From an uncultured Eubacteriales bacterium (GTDB lineage Bacteria > Bacillota > Clostridia > Oscillospirales > Acutalibacteraceae), in NCBI GenBank assembly GCA_934444695.1, contig CAKSDF010000064.1, positions 1 through 10,071 on the forward strand: 10,071 bases of DNA. The letters run 5' to 3'. The first letter of the stretch is position 1. Every line of letters starts with the position of its first letter. Below the pieces are notes generated by a model. The model was not told the DNA's origin, did no database searches, and saw only the letters and a list, made by a program, of their open reading frames with translations. A program made the position numbers and the translations under genes. Below are positions 1 to 4,589 of the stretch, one piece after another.

Positions 1-916
1 GCTCATATCTTTCCGGGTTGCCGTCCCCTCTTGCAGGCTTTCCGCCCGAAAGGGTTATAGATGCAACCGGTCCGTAAGTGAGTCCCCACTTTTCGGTAAC
101 ATAGTTGGGTACACTGACATCCACTTCATAGAGAAGCTGCGCCGATTCGACACCCTTTATGTTACAAATGGCATTGATATAGCAGGGATAATCAAGACTA
201 TATTCATCAGCAAAATCATCTAAAGCAAGAGGATCCGTAAGGCCATATAAAAAGGTTTCGAGAATAATAACATAACGGTTGCTTTCGCTAGTGCCATTTC
301 TGATTCCCAGGAAACCGTCATAGCTGAATTGCTTCTTTGGATAATCGCCGGAGAAAACAAAATTTCCTTCCGCAGGAAACAAATTAGGAATAGCCATTTG
401 TCTAAGGGTCTGCTCGTCGGCAGCCGCAATATCGAAAACGGTAGGATCAACTGTAATTTCAACCGCATGGGGGCGAAGACGGCTATTGACAACTCCTTCA
501 TTGACGGTATAAGTCAGATCTCTCGTTTTTCCAAGGGGGACATAAAGATGAGAGTCGGAAAACTTAACTCCGAGAGCACATTCAAACCAGTTAGCGGCGT
601 AATAATTTTTTTCGACCGATTGCACCCCTTCAACCGCCGAAATGGTGTCAATTACCTTTTCGGAAGGTCCCGAAATCATAGCGATAACCTGATACTTATA
701 GGTATTCTGCCCAAGCGCCTCTTTGTATGTAATTATCAGCGTGTAAACCTTCATTTCACTTGTAAAAACATCTGCCGGCGTTTTGCCCGACAGCACGACG
801 GTTATAAGCAGACTGTTGTCATAACCGTATCCCGGCAGATCCTGCTCGGCAGTACAGGAAATTCCTGCACTACACACCATAACAACTGCCAAAACAAAAG
901 CAATTAGTTTTTTCAT
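1..916 (-). CDS. Secreted protein of unknown function, C-terminus outside window
   Basis: An open frame of 305 codons starts at the ATG at 916 and runs off the left edge without a stop, so the C-terminus is missing. An AAGGAGG at 924-930 lies 7 nt before the start and fixes it. Residues 1-23 form a signal peptide: MKK, then a hydrophobic run LIAFVLAVVMV, then small residues. Cys15 and Cys21 are present but neither has a proper lipobox, so cleavage by signal peptidase I near TA23 is more likely than lipidation. The mature part is mixed alpha/beta with no membrane segment. Two segments resemble each other: residues 88-105 (VIDTISAVEGVQSVEKNY) and 246-264 (YINAICNIKGVESAQLLYE), suggesting a duplicated module. 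I recognise no family and assign no function. It is divergent from the DUF4830-type gene and has its own consensus promoter. Confidence 0.85.
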   Translation of the reverse strand, partial: MKKLIAFVLAVVMVCSAGISCTAEQDLPGYGYDNSLLITVVLSGKTPADVFTSEMKVYTLIITYKEALGQNTYKYQVIAMISGPSEKVIDTISAVEGVQSVEKNYYAANWFECALGVKFSDSHLYVPLGKTRDLTYTVNEGVVNSRLRPHAVEITVDPTVFDIAAADEQTLRQMAIPNLFPAEGNFVFSGDYPKKQFSYDGFLGIRNGTSESNRYVIILETFLYGLTDPLALDDFADEYSLDYPCYINAICNIKGVESAQLLYEVDVSVPNYVTEKWGLTYGPVASITLSGGKPARGDGNPERYE

Positions 917-939
917 ACAAAAACCTCCTTTATGTATAT

Positions 940-968
940 ATCATACACATTTCGCAATATTTTGTCAA
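940..968 (-). promoter_or_regulatory. Sigma-A promoter of the left-edge secreted protein gene
   Basis: On the minus strand a perfect -35 box TTGACA (963-968) is followed after 17 bp by TATGAT (940-945). Transcription should begin near 933, leaving a leader of under 20 nt before the ATG at 916. The match to consensus suggests strong, housekeeping-type expression. No operator-like palindrome is visible beside it. Confidence 0.8.
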
Positions 969-1008
969 TCACCTTTTTGATAGTAAACATAACGCAGTCT
1001 TGAAAATG

Positions 1009-1036
1009 CTGACAGTACATTTTCATAGTTTATATT
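1009..1036 (+). promoter_or_regulatory. Candidate sigma-A promoter for the DUF4830-type gene
   Basis: On the plus strand CTGACA (1009-1014) lies 16 bp before TATATT (1031-1036), each five of six to consensus. It would give a leader of about 110 nt to the ATG at 1152. The leader is AT-rich with no clear hairpin. A weaker alternative, TTGAAT (1100-1105) with TATTTT (1122-1127), lies closer to the gene. Confidence 0.4.
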
Positions 1037-1151
1037 CATTAAATAAGGTCTGAAAACCAGTGAAAGCAAAAATCTCAATGTAATATTTTCATATATTTTT
1101 TGAATATATATTTCCGACAAATATTTTCATTGAAAACAAGGCGGTGGGAAT

Positions 1152-1649
1152 ATGGGAAAAAGACTTAAACGGCGGATTGCGGTTATTTTCATCAGTGCAG
1201 GGGTGGCCGTGGCGATCATTCTGCTGCTGGACGGACTTCTCTCGACGACGGCAAAACGGGTGTCGGCATGTGCCGAGCAATATACCATAGCAAGAATGGT
1301 GGAATTTTTAAAGAAATACGGTTACGAGTGCGGCAGCGGGCCCGACGAAATTTGCGAATATACCGTTCCGGCCGAGTTCGACAATGTTATGACAATTTAC
1401 AACGACCTGCAAAAAAGCCAGGGCTTTGATCTTGAAAAGTACAAGGGAAAAACGGTCAAACGATTTTCATTTAAAATAGAAAACTATCCAGATGTTGCCG
1501 AGGATGTTTTTGCCGACATTTTATTCTTTGACCGAGAGATAATCGGCGGAGATATATGCACAAGGTCTCTTGACGGATTTATGGAGGGCTTTGACCGCAC
1601 AAAAGGGCAAAGCGGGATTATGAAAAAGGCCATGGAACAGGGAGTATAA
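1152..1649 (+). CDS. DUF4830-type membrane-anchored protein
   Basis: 165 residues. The basic N-terminus MGKRLKRR is followed by one hydrophobic segment (about 9-28) that serves as signal anchor or uncleaved signal, so the rest is predicted outside the membrane. The outer domain (about 45-147) carries the pattern I associate with DUF4830 proteins of Clostridia: KKYGYECG, then TVPAEFDNVMTIYNDLQKSQGF, then the KYKGKTVKRF strand, NYPD, and IIGGDIC with DGFMEGF near the end. The molecular function of that family is unknown to me. The start is chosen at 1152 because an AAGGCGGTGG (1138-1147) precedes it and the positively charged end is typical. It stands alone on the plus strand, divergent from the left secreted protein and convergent with the HPr gene; no intrinsic terminator with a T-run is visible on this strand. 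Stop codon TAA. Confidence 0.85.
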   Translation: MGKRLKRRIAVIFISAGVAVAIILLLDGLLSTTAKRVSACAEQYTIARMVEFLKKYGYECGSGPDEICEYTVPAEFDNVMTIYNDLQKSQGFDLEKYKGKTVKRFSFKIENYPDVAEDVFADILFFDREIIGGDICTRSLDGFMEGFDRTKGQSGIMKKAMEQGV

Positions 1650-1743
1650 AACAAGTGCAGCACTCCCCTGTTGTCAATGTGCCGTCAATGAACATATCTT
1701 CCCACACGATAAAACCGTTCTTCCCTACCATTAATAACATCAC

Positions 1744-1785
1744 ACAAAAAACAGAGTACCGCCCAAAAGACAGGGGTACTCTGTT
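1744..1785 (-). terminator. Rho-independent terminator of the HPr gene
   Basis: The arms 1750-1760 and 1775-1785 are perfectly complementary (ACAGAGTACC against GGTACTCTGT plus one A-T pair). Read on the minus strand the hairpin is followed by a run of six T, about 50 nt after the HPr stop. On the plus strand no T-run follows, so it is unlikely to serve the convergent DUF4830-type gene efficiently. Confidence 0.85.
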
Positions 1786-1835
1786 AAAAATAACGATATT
1801 AAAACTATGATTGCGTAGGATGTATCTGTCGGTGA

Positions 1836-2099
1836 TTACTCTGCAAAGCCCGAAAGGACGAGATTTACAAGTCCCTCAACAGCTTCCTGCTCATCGGCCC
1901 CGTCGGCGATAATGCGGATGGAAGTTCCGCCGATAATACCGAGGGAAAGCACGCCGAGAAGGCTCTTGGCGTTAACGCGGCGCTCTTCCTTTTCCACCCA
2001 GATGGATGATTTATATTCGTTGGCTTTCTGAATGAAGAAGGTTGCAGGGCGAGCGTGAAGTCCTACCTTGTTCTGAACCATTACATCTTTAACAAACAT
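1836..2099 (-). CDS. ptsH: HPr phosphocarrier protein
   Basis: 87 residues, the normal HPr length. HPr passes phosphate from enzyme I (PEP) to sugar-specific EIIA domains of the phosphotransferase system in the cytoplasm. The active-site loop GLHARPA puts the phosphorylated histidine exactly at His15, and RVNAKSLLGVLSLG puts the regulatory serine at Ser46, the site of HPr kinase/phosphorylase in Firmicutes. His15 argues against Crh, which lacks it. The start at 2099 is preferred over an upstream in-frame ATG at 2138 because MFVKDVMVQN matches HPr N-termini, a GGGAGAG lies just upstream, and the longer form would overlap the -10 box. It is a single-gene unit with its own promoter and terminator; no ptsI or EII gene is in view. 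A dedicated regulatory or non-PTS HPr paralogue is possible. Confidence 0.93.
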   Translation of the reverse strand: MFVKDVMVQNKVGLHARPATFFIQKANEYKSSIWVEKEERRVNAKSLLGVLSLGIIGGTSIRIIADGADEQEAVEGLVNLVLSGFAE

Positions 2100-2136
2100 T
2101 AGAATCTCTCCCGATAATCTTGTTTTTATACTACTC

Positions 2137-2164
2137 ATTATATCACAAAAATCTCACCAGTCAA
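2137..2164 (-). promoter_or_regulatory. Extended -10 promoter of the HPr gene
   Basis: On the minus strand TTGACT (2159-2164) is followed after 16 bp by a perfect TATAAT (2137-2142), preceded by TGA, which makes an extended -10 element. The expected start near 2130 leaves about 30 nt before the ATG at 2099. This separates the HPr gene from the upstream trmD transcript. No catabolite-responsive (cre) site is recognisable. Confidence 0.8.
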
Positions 2165-2337
2165 CGAATTTCGACCAATCTTTTGGGACAAAAGGTAAAG
2201 TTCTACTCCCGCGCCAAATGCGGACAAATTTACCCCTTTGCCTTTGTTTATTTTAAACAAAAATTTGTGCAAAAATTCACCACTATGACCAGTTTATCCT
2301 TCGACAGAATGTATTTTTGTTTTACAATATAGTGTTG

Positions 2338-2535
2338 TTATTCCCTATTTTCCTCTTTAAGCTGCGCAATATATTGCAAATCTTCCTTTGAAAGATCGGC
2401 TTTTTCGAGCATCTCGGGACGCTTTTTTAAGGTGCGTTCCAGCGATTTTTGCCGCCGCCATTTTTTGATGTTGAGATGGTGCCCCGAAAGCAGCACCTCG
2501 GGCACTTCCCTACCCCTCCAGATTCTCGGACGGGA
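2338..2535 (-). pseudogene. trmD: C-terminal domain of TrmD, in frame after an amber codon
   Basis: Directly after the TAG at 2536-2538 the same frame continues open for 65 codons to a TAA at 2338-2340. The translation carries the conserved TrmD tRNA-binding C-terminal features: SRPRIWRGREVPEVLLSGHH, then NIKKWRRQKSLERT and KKRPEML. With the amber codon read as an amino acid, TrmD would be 246 residues, the normal size. The usual sequence here is YPQYTRP; the window has YPQ-amber-SRP. A GGAGGGG (2513-2519) lies 7 nt before an in-frame GTG (2503-2505), so separate translation of this part is conceivable, but those bases also encode the conserved WRG. I call it the detached 3' part of trmD; it is either lost by nonsense mutation or translated by read-through. 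Confidence 0.8.
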
Positions 2536-3078
2536 CTACTGGGGATATTCGAGCAATCCGGAAAAATGGCTTTCCTCGGTAAAGCATTCGTCGCTTGAAA
2601 GCACGCCGGGCACAAGCCTCGCCACCGTATCTGCAAGCACAAGGGCGGGAAGCTCACCGCCGGTCAGCACATAATCGCCGATGGAGATTTCCTCGTCGAC
2701 AATTTCCTCAAGCACCCTTTCGTCCACACCCTCATAGTGTCCGCAAAGAATAACAAGCCTCGGCAGCTTTGAAAGTTCAAGAGCCTTTTGCTGGGTCAGG
2801 GTCTTGCCCTGGGGAGACATATAAATGACGTAGGGCCTTCTTTCATCCATTTTTTCCACCGCTTTAAAGCAGTCGTAAACCGGCTGAGCCTGTATTATCA
2901 TACCCATTCCGCCGCCGAATGGTGCATCATCCACCTGCTTTTGTTTGTTTTCGGTATAATCCCTGATATTGTGGCAATGGGTCTCGATAATGCCCTTTGC
3001 CCGAGCTCGGCCGATTATACTTTCGCAAAGTACCCGATCGCACATTTCGGTAAAAAGGGTCAGAATGTCAATTCTCAT
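2536..3078 (-). CDS. trmD: tRNA (guanine-37-N1)-methyltransferase TrmD, ends at in-frame amber
   Basis: TrmD transfers a methyl group from S-adenosylmethionine to N1 of G37 beside the anticodon, preventing +1 frameshifting. The 180 residues before the TAG hold the whole SPOUT knot domain: MRIDILTLF at the start, DDAPFGGGMGM (51-60), YVIYMSPQGK (83-92), LVILCGHYEGVDER (108-121), and EISIGDYVLTGGELPAL (130-146) with Arg154 in VARLVPGVL. The ATG at 3078 is chosen over an upstream TTG because MRIDILT is the family N-terminus and an AAAGGA sits upstream. It overlaps the rimM end by 11 bp, so the two are translationally coupled. Truncation at codon 181 would remove the C-terminal domain needed for tRNA binding, surprising for a gene essential in many bacteria. 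Confidence 0.9.
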   Translation of the reverse strand: MRIDILTLFTEMCDRVLCESIIGRARAKGIIETHCHNIRDYTENKQKQVDDAPFGGGMGMIIQAQPVYDCFKAVEKMDERRPYVIYMSPQGKTLTQQKALELSKLPRLVILCGHYEGVDERVLEEIVDEEISIGDYVLTGGELPALVLADTVARLVPGVLSSDECFTEESHFSGLLEYPQ

Positions 3079-3586
3079 GGTCAAAAATTCCTTTCAGCGG
3101 AGTAATTTTAATGATGCCGCCGTCCACATCGACGCTGTCAACCACATCGGGAATGGCCGGAACAAGGTATTCCTTTTTATCCTGTCCTTTTATGTGCCAC
3201 ACATCGTTTGCGCCGGTTTTGGAAACATCGCAAAGCTCGCCCAAAAGACCGCCGCTTTGACTGTCGTAAACCTTGCATCCTAACAGATCCTCGATAAAGT
3301 GGCTGCCCTTGGGAAGATTTGCGTCGTCGCGGTTAATGTACACAATTTTGTTTCTAAAGGCCTCTGCCTGCTCGATCGTGTCCACCCCGTCAAGTTTCAT
3401 CAACACCATATTTTTGTGGACTCTGGCGGCCTTTACGGCGATTTTACGGGCACCCTCGCCGTCGAGGTACAGAAATTTAAAGGATGTAAGAAAATCGGGA
3501 CTGTCACTCCAGGGCTGCACCCTGACCTCTCCCCTGATTCCGTGTGTACCGGTTATTTTGCCGGTTTCGATAAATTGTTTTTTCAT
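3068..3586 (-). CDS. rimM: Ribosome maturation factor RimM
   Basis: 172 residues, the usual RimM length. RimM binds ribosomal protein S19 in the 30S head and assists late small-subunit maturation in the cytoplasm. The N-terminal RimM barrel begins with GKITGTHGIRGEVRV (9-23) and includes VLMKLDGVDTIEQAE. The C-terminal PRC barrel (about 97-166) shows LLGCKVYD, GELCDVSKTGANDVW, EYLVPAIPDVV and ITPLKGI. The ATG at 3586 follows a CGGAGA a few bases upstream and fits the family start. The TGA stop overlaps the trmD start. In many Firmicutes this pair lies between rpsP and rplS; neither is here, and 1 kb of non-coding sequence precedes the gene. A promoter close to the gene is not convincing; a much better one lies about 520 bp upstream (4112-4140). 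Confidence 0.95.
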   Translation of the reverse strand: MKKQFIETGKITGTHGIRGEVRVQPWSDSPDFLTSFKFLYLDGEGARKIAVKAARVHKNMVLMKLDGVDTIEQAEAFRNKIVYINRDDANLPKGSHFIEDLLGCKVYDSQSGGLLGELCDVSKTGANDVWHIKGQDKKEYLVPAIPDVVDSVDVDGGIIKITPLKGIFDHEN

Positions 3587-3650
3587 AAAAATTCTCCGAA
3601 AAAAGATATATTAACAAATTAATAGCACCGGGATAAAAACGGATTTGCCG

Positions 3651-3779
3651 GTCGGCTAATCTGCTCTGCGGTATCGTTTCATTTCCCGCAGGCGTTAGAC
3701 CGACGCGCCGCGGTACCGTTTATAATTGAAGTTTCGTTACAACCGCTGACGCCTGCTCTTCGCCGAAATTTTGCGTCAG
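3651..3779 (-). other. Possible structured leader RNA upstream of rimM
   Basis: Nested pairing is visible: GTCGG with CTAA (3651-3659) pairs with TTAG and CCGAC (3695-3704) with one bulged base, enclosing TGCGG (3667-3671) with CCGCA (3686-3690). A second set competes: CTGACGC (3746-3752) can pair with GCGTCAG (3773-3779), or as CTGACGCCTGC (3746-3756) with GCAGGCGTTAG (3688-3698), which also contains the nested hairpin's arm. Such mutually exclusive stems are typical of leaders that switch structure. On the minus strand a short T5 tract lies between the hairpin and rimM. A direct repeat GCGGTAYCGTTT (3668-3679 and 3710-3721) is embedded. The direction of transcription is inferred; a dispersed repeat with no RNA role would look similar. 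Confidence 0.35.
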
Positions 3780-3836
3780 GCAGTCGGCCGCAGCTATGGG
3801 CCATACAAAGCCCTGCGGATATGCACCGGGCTGGGC

Positions 3837-3874
3837 GGTGAGACTTTCCCGGCCTTGCCGGGAACGGGAGGGAG
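3837..3874 (+). repeat. Hairpin repeat copy A1
   Basis: The left flank GGTGAGACT (3837-3845) is followed by an 8-bp stem TTCCCGGC / GCCGGGAA with a 3-nt loop (3846-3864), then the right flank CGGGAGGGAG (3865-3874). It has the same plan as copies A2, B1 and B2 but a different stem sequence. Confidence 0.65.
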
Positions 3875-3947
3875 CAACACACTACAGCCATCGTGAAAAG
3901 ACGTGCTATGCACTCTGATCACAGCTTCGCACCATCAGCCGCCTTTC

Positions 3948-3978
3948 CTCCCGGTCAGCTGACGCTGACAGTCTCAGC
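3948..3978 (-). repeat. Hairpin repeat copy A2, inverted relative to A1
   Basis: Read on the minus strand: GCTGAGACT (3970-3978), stem GTCAGC with loop GTCA and GCTGAC (3954-3969), then CGGGAGG (3947-3953). It faces A1 across about 72 bp, so the pair plus outer GGGCG-type ends forms a roughly 160-bp palindromic, MITE-like unit between about 3829 and 3990. Confidence 0.6.
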
Positions 3979-4090
3979 GCCCTTAGCTTTGTCGCAAGCC
4001 ATAAAGCGCGCATCTGCCATAGACCTGTTAAGCATCATACACCATACAGCCGATTGCACACTTTCTGCATTAAAAAAGCAATCACAAAAG

Positions 4091-4109
4091 CTTTGTAAAA
4101 AGTACAAAG
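4091..4109. promoter_or_regulatory. Palindrome at the predicted transcription start, possible operator
   Basis: CTTTGTA (4091-4097) and TACAAAG (4103-4109) form a perfect 7-bp inverted repeat around a 5-bp centre. A third copy, CTTTGTA (4132-4138), overlaps the -35 box of the adjacent minus-strand promoter. Repetition of the same 7-mer on both sides of the -10 box resembles a repressor binding arrangement, but no regulator can be named; the short stem could instead act in the 5' end of the RNA. Confidence 0.35.
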
Positions 4110-4111
4110 GT

Positions 4112-4140
4112 ATTTTATCACAATTCATCAACTTTGTAAA
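4112..4140 (-). promoter_or_regulatory. Sigma-A promoter reading towards rimM
   Basis: On the minus strand TTTACA (4135-4140) is followed after 17 bp by TAAAAT (4112-4117), each five of six to consensus, with a TGA just before the -10 box (extended -10). Transcription would start near 4105 and read leftwards. The first convincing gene in that direction is rimM, 520 bp on, so the transcript is either a long leader or a separate non-coding RNA. Confidence 0.5.
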
Positions 4141-4343
4141 CAGCAAAAAGCTTCACCGCCTATCGGTCCCGCGGTAGCAAACGCACAGCCGTAAATCCCA
4201 GTAAAGGCCACACCGCCCGCCGCAGCAAATGTCCCACAGCAATAAATTCCGCAACAAACACATCACCGCAAAAAGCAGCAAAGGCTCCGCCGCCGGCCGC
4301 CGTACAAAGCCAAACTTTCACAACAACACCTTCCGATAAACAC

Positions 4344-4375
4344 AAACACCCACCGCCGAAAGACAATGGGTGTTT
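4344..4375 (-). terminator. Possible terminator downstream of the heptad-repeat gene
   Basis: A perfect 9-bp inverted repeat, AAACACCCA (4344-4352) and TGGGTGTTT (4367-4375), with a 14-nt loop. On the minus strand it is followed by only a short T-rich stretch and lies about 215 bp after the stop of the heptad-repeat gene. No better candidate is seen closer to that gene. Confidence 0.35.
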
Positions 4376-4429
4376 AATTAAGTTTTAAGCAACGCCGCGG
4401 TACATCAAATGCTTAATTAAAATTTAAGC
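4374..4429. repeat. AT-rich direct repeat pair
   Basis: Two 17-bp copies match at 15 positions: TTAATTAAGTTTTAAGC (4374-4390) and TTAATTAAAATTTAAGC (4413-4429), offset by 39 bp. The second also forms a hairpin GCTTAA / TTAAGC (4411-4429). CGCCGCGGTAC between them (4393-4403) is repeated exactly at 3706-3716. Confidence 0.6.
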
Positions 4430-4589
4430 GGTGCATCGGCTTTTGCCCTGATATTCACACGGTGCCAAAGCATCAGGCCTTTATATTTACATTTACGGGA
4501 TACTGCCGTGTATCAATACATTGCTTGACATTTGCGCTGTATCTCGCGACATCTTTTTACCATAGCCCGATGCCGGGCAGCATCAATAT

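Larger units (their letters stand above)
3587..4589. other. 1-kb non-coding region rich in inverted repeats
   Basis: No reading frame here has a credible start, family resemblance or codon pattern. The region holds a nested hairpin and alternative pairings (3651-3779), two oppositely oriented hairpin repeats (3837-3978), a minus-strand promoter with repeated CTTTGTA boxes (4091-4140), a possible terminator (4344-4375) and an AT-rich direct repeat (4374-4429). On the plus strand 4150-4370 is strongly enriched in A and C, giving a marked strand skew. Three copies of CCGCGGTA occur, at 3708, 4169 and 4395. Between 4430 and 4589 I see nothing definite. Confidence 0.7.

Noticed and set aside
329..907. 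192-codon open frame on the plus strand
   Set aside because: It is antisense to the signal-peptide gene at 1-916, which has a consensus promoter and an ideal ribosome binding site. The translation resembles no protein.
2427..2657. 76-codon minus-strand frame overlapping the trmD amber site
   Set aside because: It is in another frame. The TrmD C-terminal motifs are in the amber-interrupted frame, so a frameshift explanation is not needed.
3893..4177. 94-codon open frame on the plus strand
   Set aside because: It runs through hairpin repeat A2 and starts at a GTG without a proper ribosome binding site. Its sequence is what translated repeats give.
4160..4366. Glycine- and valine-rich 68-codon frame on the minus strand
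   Set aside because: It needs a TTG start within a hairpin, has no ribosome binding site, and its composition simply reflects the A/C-rich strand skew.
3587..4589. SRP RNA, tmRNA, RNase P RNA or tRNA
   Set aside because: The conserved cores of these RNAs that I know are absent on both strands.
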